A stretch of DNA of 64,000 nucleotides, taken from Zobellia russellii (GTDB lineage: Bacteria > Bacteroidota > Bacteroidia > Flavobacteriales > Flavobacteriaceae). The notes beneath the pieces are model-generated. The model did not search any database and was not told where the DNA came from. It saw only the letters and a list, made by a program, of their open reading frames with translations. The position numbers were made by a program, and so were the translations under genes. The stretch lies in contig NZ_JACSOI010000010.1 in the NCBI RefSeq assembly GCF_018728565.1, forward strand, positions 1 through 64,000. Reading direction: 5' to 3'. Positions 9,160 through 17,621 of this stretch are shown one piece after another; position 1 is the stretch's first letter; every line of letters starts with the position of its first letter.

Positions 9160-10272
9160 TTATCCAATTTTTTTATAGAGAGCAACAAGACTGGCGCCCA
9201 CATTTTCATCATTGAATTTTTGAACATAAGAATAGCCTTTTTCAGCTAACTCTTTTCTTAATTCGGGATACTCATATAATTTCTTAATATTTTGCAGAAT
9301 CTCGTCGGTATTATCCGGGTCTACATAAATAGCATCCGGCCCAGCAGCTTCCGGAAAACATCCGCCTTTGGTAACAATAATGGGTATTTTACTGAATAGT
9401 GCTTCAATCAAAGGAATGCCAAACCCTTCACAATATGAAGGATAGCAGAGTAGGGTGGCAGCTTGGTATAAAATGGCCAAATCTTGAACGCTTATCTTTT
9501 TTACAAAGGTTACCTGTTTCTGCATGTTATGCTCTTGGATGTATCTGCGCACCTTTTTCGCATAAGACTTTTCTCCTCCTACCAGAGCCAAATGGTATTT
9601 GGTACCTTTTATAGATTTAATTATGGCCAAGACGTTTTTACGTTCCTGAATAGTGCCTACATTTAGTATAAATTGTTCAGGTAGAAAATAACGTGCTCTA
9701 ATCTCATTTTTTTGTTCTTCGGAATATATAGTTTTAAATGCGTTGTGACATCCTTGATACACTACCGTAATCTTATCAGGAGATACTTTTAAGAACTTTA
9801 TTATATCTCTTTTGGTTTGTTCGCTAATAGCTACAATATGGTCTGCCGCATGCACCGCGTAATAAAATTTTAGGCGATAAATGACACGGTCCCAAAAATT
9901 ATAATATTTGGGGTGGCTTATAAAAATAAGGTCGTGAATTGTGACAATTTTTGCTGTACCTTGTTTTTTAAGCTGAATAGGAATTTCTCCGGATAGGCCA
10001 TGGTACCAGTCTAACTTTAAATGGTTTATTTGATTCCATTGGCCGAACAAACGCCATAAGGCGGGAAAGTTTTTCCAAAACCAGCCCGTTGGATAGATAA
10101 TAGTTGATTTTTCTAAAGCAATTTTTCTATTTACGCTGGGGGTTTTGGTGTTGAAAAGGAAAAACTCTTCCATTTCAGGATATGAGTTCATTATTCTCAG
10201 GATGTCGCGACCATAGTTGCCTAATCCAGTCCTATTGTGAAAAATCCTTTTGGCGTCATAACCTATTCTCAT
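9160..10272 (-). CDS. GT4 family glycosyltransferase (mannosyltransferase-like)
   Basis: A 370-residue GT-B protein. RIGYDAKRIFHNRTGLGNYGRDI at the N-terminus (the loop GLGNYG is seen here) and TIHDLIFI are typical of the MtfB/WbpY-like GT4 subgroup. The C-terminal domain has NVGTIQERKNV and SYCEGFGIPLIEALFSKIP with EX7E. It begins 78 bases after the gene at 10351-11403, which is the only larger gap in this tail of the cluster. Sugar specificity is not readable. Confidence 0.88.
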   Translation of the reverse strand: MRIGYDAKRIFHNRTGLGNYGRDILRIMNSYPEMEEFFLFNTKTPSVNRKIALEKSTIIYPTGWFWKNFPALWRLFGQWNQINHLKLDWYHGLSGEIPIQLKKQGTAKIVTIHDLIFISHPKYYNFWDRVIYRLKFYYAVHAADHIVAISEQTKRDIIKFLKVSPDKITVVYQGCHNAFKTIYSEEQKNEIRARYFLPEQFILNVGTIQERKNVLAIIKSIKGTKYHLALVGGEKSYAKKVRRYIQEHNMQKQVTFVKKISVQDLAILYQAATLLCYPSYCEGFGIPLIEALFSKIPIIVTKGGCFPEAAGPDAIYVDPDNTDEILQNIKKLYEYPELRKELAEKGYSYVQKFNDENVGASLVALYKKIG

Positions 10273-10350
10273 GTGTCTCTAAAAAGCTATAATCGTAAAG
10301 CTAAACATTATTCATTAAAGAGCTTTAAAAATCTAAATTATAAGTCACAT

Positions 10351-11403
10351 TTAATGTGTTAGGCGAAGAAAATTAAGGTACTTCTTTTTCTGGTTTTCAA
10401 ATGACCATTTATCTAACTGTTTAATAGCAGGATGCTTTAGATTCCTCTTATCAAGTTCTTCAAGAATGAGATGTAAATTATCTTTATTAAAAAAGATTGC
10501 ATGTCCAGAAAAATCAGGGATATCCATGAAAAAATCTTGGGCCAATATAGGTTTTTCATAGGCATACGCTAAATTAAAGCTTCCGGATATTTTATGATTT
10601 AAGTAAGAACTGTCCGATTTTAATAGAGGCATTATAAAATCTGCACTGGACAAGTATGCTTGATATTCTTCATTTTCAATATAATAATCAAAAAAGAGAA
10701 TTTTTTTAAAGAAAATACTTTTTTTGAATTCCAAAAGAAGTGCTTTACCATCTTTAGTTGTCTCCAATAGTTTTCCTAAAAAAATGAACCTAACGTTGGT
10801 TAGAGTACTCACTTTTTCTAAGGCGTTTGAGAGTAAAGTATAATTTCTTCTTGAAAAGTCTATTCTTCCAGGAATAACGATCCAAATTTCATTTTCCTTT
10901 TTAACAATGTTTGTTTTAATTTTTGGAAAGTAAATAGGGTAGAAGCTTTCAAGTTTAATTTTTCTTGAAGGTGATTTAACGAGATGGTCGGCTAGAACAA
11001 AGTATTGCTTTATTTTGGTGGAAATTATTTTTTGGGTAAAGCTAGACTCTAACTTTTTGGTATTATGGAGTAGGCCAATACATTTGGTTTTTGGGTAAAG
11101 ATTTAGAAGGAATATAGTGTTTCTAATTAACTTGCTAGAACTAGCAGTATTAAAAATAATAAGGTCATAGTTTTTCGATTTTTTTACAAGTTGAATTGAT
11201 GACCAGAGTTTTTTAAACAATCCACTCTCTTCTTTAGCAAAGAAAATGTTTTTAAATAAACCTTGATAGGAAGCAATTTGGGAATTTAGATTAGGGTGAA
11301 TATAAAGGTCAAGTTCAAATTCTGTATTCTGCATAAATCTAGCCTGAGAATAAAAACATTCTTCATGGCTGGTACTAACTTCCACAAGTGCCGTTTTTGT
11401 CAT
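10351..11403 (-). CDS. Putative GT-B glycosyltransferase, unrecognised subfamily
   Basis: 350 residues from the ATG at 11403 (a TTG 15 bases upstream is possible). I recognise no close family. The layout suggests a GT-B fold: a Rossmann-like N-half with YDLIIFNTASSS and CIGLLHNT, then a C-half with WIVIPGRIDFSRRNYTLL, the usual start of a donor-binding domain, and FIMPLLKSDSSYLNHKISGS, where a donor-site helix is expected. No clear EX7E glutamates. The protein is rich in K, N, F and I and its DNA is visibly more A/T-rich than the flanking genes, consistent with acquired surface-glycan DNA. Role is inferred from position among glycosyltransferases. Confidence 0.7.
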   Translation of the reverse strand: MTKTALVEVSTSHEECFYSQARFMQNTEFELDLYIHPNLNSQIASYQGLFKNIFFAKEESGLFKKLWSSIQLVKKSKNYDLIIFNTASSSKLIRNTIFLLNLYPKTKCIGLLHNTKKLESSFTQKIISTKIKQYFVLADHLVKSPSRKIKLESFYPIYFPKIKTNIVKKENEIWIVIPGRIDFSRRNYTLLSNALEKVSTLTNVRFIFLGKLLETTKDGKALLLEFKKSIFFKKILFFDYYIENEEYQAYLSSADFIMPLLKSDSSYLNHKISGSFNLAYAYEKPILAQDFFMDIPDFSGHAIFFNKDNLHLILEELDKRNLKHPAIKQLDKWSFENQKKKYLNFLRLTH

Positions 11404-11594
11404 ATTATTTTGCGCCAATTATAAAATGTAGATTTATTTTGTTCAATATGAAGGCTCAATGGGTAATAGCAATTTTCATCCGTTTACCGAAGTGTGAAAA
11501 TAGGAATATAAAAACAAACGGTTGTGAAGGTTTGGAAAAAGAGAACAAATCTATTCTATTTCCTAATACATTTTATTGATTAGGACCATAGAGT

Positions 11595-12431
11595 TTAGTT
11601 GGTTACTATATCAACATTATTAAGTTTATAAGCTTCCTTGCCTATAGTTTTTTGTGCTTTAGCACTTACTTCTAGATTAGAAAGCTCAGAATATCTAATA
11701 TAGACACTCAAAGCGTTTAAATAACAAACAGTAAAACCTCTATGTAAGTCAATGAAACCTAACCGTATGAAGTAATTATAGGCAAATTTCCAAATAGGTT
11801 TAATAAGAAGCTTCAAAATATTGCAAGATTTTTTATGGGCGTATAATTCCTTAGCTTTTAGTCTCCCGTAATGAACCATTTTTGCTTTATAGTCCGAATA
11901 GCCTTTATAGCAATAATGGATTAGTTTTTCTCTAAGGACACCAGTTCTACCGTTTACTTGCAAAGTTTCGTGAACTAATTTGTTTTGGGTGAACTGACAT
12001 TGACTTTTTTTGAATAACCTTATATTCTTATCGGTTTGCCATCCGCTATAGTTCAGTTTACAATTTTTGAACATGAACTTTCTATAAAACCAATAGGCAC
12101 TCAAGGCATTTGGGTCGTGTATGGTTTGGGTAATTTCAGTTTTTAAAGAGCTAGGTACAACTTCATCGGCATCTACAAATAGAATCCAATCGTTAGATGC
12201 TTTATTAAGGGTAAATGACTTTTGATCGGTGAAGTTTTTAAACGGACGTTGAATTACCTGAACATTGGGTAGTGCACTTAAGTATTCGTAAGTACCATCA
12301 GTACTATAGGAATCAACCACGATTATCTCATCCGCAAAGGAAACGGAAGCAATACATTTTTTAATGTGCTCCATTTCGTTAAAGGTAATGATCAATGCCG
12401 AAAGCTTATGGTCAGAATTACTCAAAATCAA
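11595..12431 (-). CDS. GT2 family glycosyltransferase, WaaE/KdtX-like paralog
   Basis: 278 residues starting at a TTG (12431-12429). There is no in-frame ATG before the catalytic domain and an in-frame TAA lies upstream. Motifs are ALIITFNEMEHI, DSYSTDGT and FVDADEVV (DXD). GWQTDKNIRLF and the basic tail mirror the gene at 7314-8087. It is the first gene of the glycan cluster and is separated from the next by about 190 bases. Probably an LPS-core-type hexosyltransferase. Confidence 0.85.
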   Translation of the reverse strand: MILSNSDHKLSALIITFNEMEHIKKCIASVSFADEIIVVDSYSTDGTYEYLSALPNVQVIQRPFKNFTDQKSFTLNKASNDWILFVDADEVVPSSLKTEITQTIHDPNALSAYWFYRKFMFKNCKLNYSGWQTDKNIRLFKKSQCQFTQNKLVHETLQVNGRTGVLREKLIHYCYKGYSDYKAKMVHYGRLKAKELYAHKKSCNILKLLIKPIWKFAYNYFIRLGFIDLHRGFTVCYLNALSVYIRYSELSNLEVSAKAQKTIGKEAYKLNNVDIVTN

Positions 12432-12580
12432 TGAAAATTTATATATGTTCGTTCTTAACTTGCTAGATTATAACTTAAAAAGTAACTATAAATTGCTTTT
12501 TTAAGTACTTTTCTTACGCTTCACTTATTAACTAGACCAAAGAATTTAAAAAGGTTGCGTACAAATCACATTATTTTACC

Positions 12581-12624
12581 AAAAAAGCCCATAGACGCTT
12601 ACAGTAAACGATTATGGGCTTAAT
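12581..12624 (-). terminator. Rho-independent terminator after dapD
   Basis: Read on the minus strand, AAGCCCATA pairs with TATGGGCTT around a partly self-pairing loop and is followed by a run of T. It lies about 17 bases past the dapD stop. Confidence 0.8.
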
Positions 12625-12640
12625 TGATATTTTAGTTTGC

Positions 12641-13456
12641 TTAAACCGCTACATCATATTCCCTTAAAGCATCGTTTAAAGAAGTCTTTTTATTTGTACT
12701 TTCCTTTCTCGTGCCTATGATTAATGCGCAAGGCACTTGAAATTCACCGGCAGGAAACTTCTTTGTATAGCTCCCTGGTATAACAACTGAACGTGCAGGA
12801 ACCCTACCTTTAATTTCAATAGGTTTATCTCCGGTAACGTCTATGATTTTTGTAGAGGCCGTAAGAACTACGTTAGCTCCTAGAACTGCTTCTTTTTCAA
12901 CACGAACACCTTCTACAACAATGCATCTAGAACCTATAAAAGCATTGTCTTCAATAATTACGGGGGCAGCTTGTAACGGCTCAAGAACACCACCAATTCC
13001 TACACCACCACTTAGGTGAACATTTTTGCCTATTTGGGCACAGCTACCAACAGTGGCCCAGGTATCTACCATAGTTCCTTCATCTACATAAGCACCAATA
13101 TTAACGTAACTTGGCATTAGAATGGTTCCGGCAGAAATGTATGCGCCATGACGTGCAACAGCGTTTGGAACTACACGAATACCTTTTTCTTGATAACCGC
13201 GTTTTAGAGGAATTTTATCATGGTATTCAAATATACCGGCTTCAAGAGTTTCCATTTTTTGAATAGGAAAGTAAAGTACCACGCCTTTTTTTACCCATTC
13301 GTTAATTTGCCATCCATCTGCGGTTGGTTCTGCACAGCGTAATTTACCTTGGTCCAAAAGATTTATAACTTCTCTTATGGCATCTTGGGTGGCTGTTTCC
13401 TTTAAAAGATCTCTGTTCTCCCACGCACTTTCTATGGTCTTTCTTAACTCCGTCAT
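12641..13456 (-). CDS. dapD: 2,3,4,5-tetrahydropyridine-2,6-dicarboxylate N-succinyltransferase
   Basis: Succinylates tetrahydrodipicolinate in the succinylase branch of lysine and diaminopimelate synthesis, feeding peptidoglycan. At 271 residues it has the family's normal length. The helical N-domain is followed by a left-handed beta-helix of hexapeptide repeats (about 105-200, e.g. IGAYVDEGTMVDTWATVGSC, HLSGGVGIGGV) and the C-terminal RVPARSVVIPGSY. Monocistronic, with a terminator downstream; it is divergent from ruvX. Confidence 0.96.
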   Translation of the reverse strand: MTELRKTIESAWENRDLLKETATQDAIREVINLLDQGKLRCAEPTADGWQINEWVKKGVVLYFPIQKMETLEAGIFEYHDKIPLKRGYQEKGIRVVPNAVARHGAYISAGTILMPSYVNIGAYVDEGTMVDTWATVGSCAQIGKNVHLSGGVGIGGVLEPLQAAPVIIEDNAFIGSRCIVVEGVRVEKEAVLGANVVLTASTKIIDVTGDKPIEIKGRVPARSVVIPGSYTKKFPAGEFQVPCALIIGTRKESTNKKTSLNDALREYDVAV

Positions 13457-13549
13457 CTGTTCTATATAATTAAGTGTTATGTATAGTTATAATAATTTTT
13501 TCATTGGACTTTCCAAGAAAATCAAAATTGGATTATCCGTTTAAAGTTG

Positions 13550-13557
13550 CAAATATA
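13550..13557 (-). promoter_or_regulatory. Candidate -7 box for dapD
   Basis: TATATTTG on the minus strand matches the Bacteroidota -7 consensus TAnnTTTG exactly. No well-spaced TTG is visible at -33. It would give a leader of about 90 bases before dapD. Confidence 0.4.
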
Positions 13558-13611
13558 GGGGGTCAAATATGATTTAAGGTTTCAATTTTACGGTTATAAC
13601 AATTTATAGGT

Positions 13612-13619
13612 TATTTTTG
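13612..13619 (+). promoter_or_regulatory. Candidate -7 box for ruvX-def
   Basis: TATTTTTG matches TAnnTTTG exactly; TTTA lies 21 bases upstream as a possible weak -33 element. Transcription would begin about 10-13 bases before the ruvX start codon. Confidence 0.5.
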
Positions 13620-13636
13620 CAAAAAATAAATGAGGG

Positions 13637-14047
13637 TTGGGAAGATTGTTGGCATTGGATTACGGAAAAAAACGAACGGGGATTGCCATTACGGATGAAC
13701 TTCAGTTAATAGCCTCAGGTTTAACTACCATACGTACTTTTGAACTAATAGACTTTTTAAAAGATTATACCCAAAAGGAAAGTGTAGAGAAGTTCATAGT
13801 TGGTGAGCCGCGCCAAATGGATAATACTCCCAGTGCATCAGAAGCTTTGATCGTTCCTTTTTTAAATCGGTTAAAAAAAGTTTTTCCGCACATACCCGTT
13901 GAAAGGCAGGACGAACGTTTTACCTCTAAAATGGCCTTTCAGACTATGATAGACAGCGGCCTAAAGAAAAAACAAAGAAGAGATAAATCTTTGGTGGATG
14001 AAATTAGCGCAACAATTATTCTACAAGCCTATTTAAATAAAATTTAG
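13637..14047 (+). CDS. ruvX: Putative pre-16S rRNA nuclease / Holliday junction resolvase-like (RuvX/YqgF)
   Basis: 136 residues. MGRLLALDYGKKRTGIAITD is the RNase H-fold N-terminus with the catalytic Asp at position 8; GEPRQ, ERFTS and DEISATIILQAYL complete the family pattern. The family matures the 5' end of 16S rRNA. The start must be the TTG at 13637: an in-frame TGA lies at 13631-13633, and the nearby ATG at 13630 is in another frame. Its TAG is followed directly by the def ATG, so the two are coupled. Confidence 0.9.
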   Translation: MGRLLALDYGKKRTGIAITDELQLIASGLTTIRTFELIDFLKDYTQKESVEKFIVGEPRQMDNTPSASEALIVPFLNRLKKVFPHIPVERQDERFTSKMAFQTMIDSGLKKKQRRDKSLVDEISATIILQAYLNKI

Positions 14048-14638
14048 ATGATATTACCAATTATCGCTTATGGCGATCCAGTGTTACGAAAAGTGGGCAG
14101 TGACCTGCCAAATGATTATCCAAAATTGAACGAGTTAATAGAGAATATGTGGGAAACCATGTATAATGCCAATGGTGTGGGCTTGGCGGCGCCACAAATT
14201 GGATTGCCTATACGTTTATTTTTGGTGGACACTACTCCTTTTTCTAAGGATGAAGATTTATCCGAAGAAGATCAAAAGAAATTGGACGGTTTTAAGAAGG
14301 TATTCATTAATGCATATATTGAAGAAGAAACCGGTGAGGAATGGGCTTTTAGCGAGGGTTGTCTAAGTATCCCGGATGTTCACGAAGATATAAAGCGAAA
14401 AGATACGGTAACCATTACTTATCTAGATGAAAATTTTAAGGAACACACAGATACATATGATGGGCTCTTGGCAAGGGTAATCCAACATGAGTACGATCAT
14501 ATAGAAGGTGTTTTGTTTACAGACAAACTTTCGGCATTAAAAAAGCGAATGCTTAAGGGCAGATTGAACAACATCTCTAAAGGAAACATTAGAGCAGATT
14601 ATCGCATGCGTTTCCCGAACCAGAAAAAAGGACGTTAA
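14048..14638 (+). CDS. def: Peptide deformylase
   Basis: Removes the formyl group from N-terminal formyl-methionine of new proteins. All three motifs are present: GVGLAAPQIG, EGCLS (metal ligand Cys105) and QHEYDH (His147 and His151 as ligands, Glu148 catalytic). 196 residues, slightly longer than the E. coli enzyme because of an acidic insert after the first motif, common in Bacteroidota. Starts with no spacer after ruvX. Confidence 0.97.
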   Translation: MILPIIAYGDPVLRKVGSDLPNDYPKLNELIENMWETMYNANGVGLAAPQIGLPIRLFLVDTTPFSKDEDLSEEDQKKLDGFKKVFINAYIEEETGEEWAFSEGCLSIPDVHEDIKRKDTVTITYLDENFKEHTDTYDGLLARVIQHEYDHIEGVLFTDKLSALKKRMLKGRLNNISKGNIRADYRMRFPNQKKGR

Positions 14639-14698
14639 AGTTGTATCGTAATTCGTTGAAAAGTGCAATATTTGCGCTCCTAAAATGTAAATTTTTAT

Positions 14699-15118
14699 AT
14701 GAGTTTAGATAAAATCTTATCCATTGGCGGAAAACCGGGCCTTTACAAATTGGTAACCCAGACCCGTACCGGGTTTGTAGCTGAATCACTTATTGATCAA
14801 AAACGTATTACCGTTGGTATGCGAAGTAATGTTAGTATCCTTTCTGAAATTGCAATTTATACGCTAGACGAAGAGTTGCCTTTAAGAGATGTATTCTTAA
14901 AGATACAGGTTAAGGAAAAAGGAGAGAAAACCTCGGTTCCCCATAAAGCGGAAAAAATAAAGTTGGAAGAGTATTTTTTTGAAATTTTACCCAACTATGA
15001 TGAAGACAGGGTATATGCCAGCGACATTAAAAAGGTAATACAATGGTACAATATTCTTCATGAGAATGGTATTACGGATTTTTCCGCAGATAAAGAAAAC
15101 GCTTCTGAAGAGGAGTAG
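14699..15118 (+). CDS. DUF5606 family protein
   Basis: 139 residues, matching the conserved Bacteroidota family DUF5606: a globular N-domain (LDKILSIGGKPGLYKLV..TRTGFVAESL) and a C-terminal helical part (YASDIKKVIQWYNILHENGI). No signal peptide or membrane segment, so cytoplasmic. Function unknown. It follows def by 60 bases and is closed by a terminator, so it is probably the last gene of ruvX-def-DUF5606. Confidence 0.85.
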   Translation: MSLDKILSIGGKPGLYKLVTQTRTGFVAESLIDQKRITVGMRSNVSILSEIAIYTLDEELPLRDVFLKIQVKEKGEKTSVPHKAEKIKLEEYFFEILPNYDEDRVYASDIKKVIQWYNILHENGITDFSADKENASEEE

Positions 15119-15152
15119 AGTCTAGTTTTTAGAATATTATATATTAGTTAAG

Positions 15153-15180
15153 ACCCTCCTTTTAGGAGGGTTTTGTTTTT
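15153..15180 (+). terminator. Terminator after DUF5606 gene
   Basis: ACCCTCC and GGAGGGT pair around a short TTTTA loop, followed by TTTGTTTTT. Confidence 0.85.
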
Positions 15181-15355
15181 CGTACACTGTTACTAGAATA
15201 AGCGGTGTGTCACAAAATTTATAACGTAGGATAAATCTTTCTTTTAATGAAAGAATAAATTGTAAAATATTGAATTACAGTAATTTCGATATTTTTTTCG
15301 TTATTAAATCGTTATCTTAGCTAGTAACAAGCCAACCAAACACATACCAAATTAC

Positions 15356-15799
15356 ATGTTCTGTTTAGTATATACCTCTATTGCTAATGCTGATTTTGGT
15401 CCCCAAGAAATCCAGGAAATGGTGGAAAAGGCCAAGGAATTCAATAAGCAAAATAACATTACCGGATGTTTACTTTATTTTAAGGAAAGGTTTATTCAAT
15501 ATATTGAAGGAGACGAAACCAAGATCAGAGAACTTTTTGAGAGAATAAAGCTTGATGACAGGCATACAGGGGTAACCTATCTGTCCGGAAACAAAATCCA
15601 TAATAGAGAATTTAATGATTGGCTTATGGCTTTTGAGCACCTTAAATCAGAGAATAGTAACTTACAATACTTGAAACTATTAGTCAGTACTTTTTTTGAG
15701 AATCCAGAAAATTCTTTATCTCCAAACCCCACTAGCATAGAATTTTGGAAAGCTACAAAGCTGTTGTTAGCCACAAAATATGCTGGTAAAAACGTTTAA
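15356..15799 (+). CDS. BLUF-domain blue-light photoreceptor
   Basis: A stand-alone FAD-binding BLUF domain of 147 residues. Counting from the start, Tyr6 (LVYTS), Asn30, Gln48 (FIQYIEG), Trp89 and Met91 (DWLMAF) fall at the spacing of the AppA flavin-switch residues Tyr21, Asn45, Gln63, Trp104 and Met106. A short C-terminal helical tail follows and there is no output domain, so it must act through a partner. The two-component pair 285 bases downstream on the same strand is a candidate, though the gap argues against tight co-transcription. Confidence 0.9.
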   Translation: MFCLVYTSIANADFGPQEIQEMVEKAKEFNKQNNITGCLLYFKERFIQYIEGDETKIRELFERIKLDDRHTGVTYLSGNKIHNREFNDWLMAFEHLKSENSNLQYLKLLVSTFFENPENSLSPNPTSIEFWKATKLLLATKYAGKNV

Positions 15800-16083
15800 A
15801 CTTCTTCTAAATACTTGATGATAAAGTTTGGACTAAATTAAAATTATCAAAAAGAATATTTGATGCTACCATGGGCAAAATTCCTTAGTCCTCGCTATTT
15901 TTCATTTCTTACTTAGATACTTCAATTCTTTTATCAATTCTTGATTGCGAAATTGTCTATGGTTTTTCATCGATAGATAATTACCATTCATCGTCAGCTT
16001 CTTACTACATAGCTCTTTTTATTAATGGTTTGTGTTAAAATTCTGGAAATTAGCACAGTAAGTGATTTTTAACCAAATGATAA

Positions 16084-17172
16084 ATGATGAAAGATGTAGC
16101 CGAAATTAACAGCGAATTAAAAAGTGCTTTTTTTGAAAATGCCTATTCTCCCTTTGTAATTCTAGATAACCAAATGAATTTTGTAGACGTTAATAATGCC
16201 TCAATAGTTACATTGGGGATTAAAAGACCTGACATTATTGGGAAAAATTTGCTGGAAATATTTCCTCACTTAACAGGAACAACTCGCTACAAATCTTATA
16301 AAGAAGTATTTAAGACTGGAATTCCTGTTGGCTACGATCAACTTTCGTTTAATTTAAATAATGTAGAATATAAATGGATGGTGAGGGCTTTTAAAATTGG
16401 AGATTATCTTGGGATTTCTACTCGAGACATTTCAAGTTTAAGTAGAACAATAGATGAGTTAAAAGATACTCAGGATTCTTTAAAAAAGGTAAACGATAAT
16501 CTAAAAAAGTCTAATAAGGAGTTAGAGGAGTTTTCCTATGTGGCCGCCCATGACTTAAGGGCGCCGCTTACAAACTTAAAAAGTCTTTTTGAAATGTTTA
16601 TGAAAGCAGGGCCGGTCTCAGAAGACTTAAGCCCAATTGTGGATAGAATGAAGAAAGTGACTAAAGTTATGTGTGATAAAGTTAGAGCCTTAAATCATGT
16701 AATCGCTGTAAAATCCAATTTTAACGGAAATCATGAAAATGTTGTTTTTGCAGACGTTGTAGCAAAGATTAAAGCAAGCTTGTCAGAAGATATAATCAAT
16801 AGTAGAGCTATTATTGAAGCTGATTTTTCGAGTTTTCCTATGATAAATTATTGTCCAGTTCAAATGGAGAGTATTTTGCAAAACCTTATGTCTAATGCTC
16901 TTAAATACAAACATCCCAATCGCAAACCCATTATTAAAATAAGGACAAAAAAGATTGATGATAAGATATTTCTCAATTTTAAAGACAATGGTCTCGGGTT
17001 TGATCAAACTGTAGCCAACAAAATATTTGGATTATTTAAACGAATGCACACTCACGTTGAAGGTCTTGGTATTGGCCTCTACATTATTCACTCTATAATA
17101 ACGGAAAAAGAAGGAAGAATAGAGGTTAAAAGTCAAGTTAATAAAGGAACCGAATTTAATATTCAATTTTAA
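16084..17172 (+). CDS. PAS-domain sensor histidine kinase
   Basis: 362 residues with no membrane segment, so a cytoplasmic sensor. An N-terminal PAS domain (about 10-120) is followed by a coiled-coil linker (about 121-145), a HisKA domain with the phospho-acceptor His156 (AAHDLRAPLTNL) and an HATPase_c domain with the N box (LQNLMSNALKYK), G1 (DNGLGFD), F box and G2 (GLGIGLY). It is 19 bases upstream of a single-domain receiver, its likely phosphotransfer partner. The PAS ligand is unknown. Confidence 0.92.
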   Translation: MMKDVAEINSELKSAFFENAYSPFVILDNQMNFVDVNNASIVTLGIKRPDIIGKNLLEIFPHLTGTTRYKSYKEVFKTGIPVGYDQLSFNLNNVEYKWMVRAFKIGDYLGISTRDISSLSRTIDELKDTQDSLKKVNDNLKKSNKELEEFSYVAAHDLRAPLTNLKSLFEMFMKAGPVSEDLSPIVDRMKKVTKVMCDKVRALNHVIAVKSNFNGNHENVVFADVVAKIKASLSEDIINSRAIIEADFSSFPMINYCPVQMESILQNLMSNALKYKHPNRKPIIKIRTKKIDDKIFLNFKDNGLGFDQTVANKIFGLFKRMHTHVEGLGIGLYIIHSIITEKEGRIEVKSQVNKGTEFNIQF

Positions 17173-17191
17173 TAATCAATAACCAACGAAA

Positions 17192-17578
17192 ATGATAAAG
17201 ATTCTGATTATAGAAGACGACGACGTAACAAATTTCATTTCTGAAACTAAATTAAACGATTTGGGTTTCAATGATATAACGATAGTAACTAATGGTCAAA
17301 TGGGAATAGACTATTTAAAGACCAATGAATGTCCAAATATTATTTTACTGGATATAAATATGCCAATTTTAGATGGTTGGGAATTTCTGGAAATTAAACA
17401 GAATCTAGGCATTTGTCCTAATGTGCCAATAATAATTACTACCTCATCAGGAAGACCCGAAGATAGGCTTAAAGCTTCCGCTTTTGGAGATATTTTTGAT
17501 TATTTAGAAAAGCCTATCAATTTTGATTTATTACACTCGCTTCTTTTAAGATTAGAAAAAGAAAACCTACAATGTTAA
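17192..17578 (+). CDS. Single-domain response regulator (receiver only)
   Basis: 128 residues, one REC domain: acidic pair IIEDDD, phospho-acceptor Asp54 in LLDINMP, the switch Thr/Ser region (ITTSS) and the conserved Lys in EKPI. There is no DNA-binding or enzymatic output, so it works by protein contact, as in CheY-like or phosphorelay receivers. It follows the PAS kinase directly and ends 43 bases from the convergent GH20 gene. Confidence 0.92.
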   Translation: MIKILIIEDDDVTNFISETKLNDLGFNDITIVTNGQMGIDYLKTNECPNIILLDINMPILDGWEFLEIKQNLGICPNVPIIITTSSGRPEDRLKASAFGDIFDYLEKPINFDLLHSLLLRLEKENLQC

Positions 17579-17621
17579 GATTCACCTGTATAATGTTACA
17601 GCAAAATTTTTGAAAAAACCT

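Noticed and set aside
6576-9666. Plus-strand frames opposite the glycosyltransferase genes
   Set aside because: All lie fully within minus-strand genes with strong motifs and show no independent features.
16084-17578. The PAS kinase and receiver as partners of the three membrane kinases
   Set aside because: They are 26 kb apart with a different kinase class and no linking sequence evidence; the adjacent PAS kinase is the simpler partner of the receiver.
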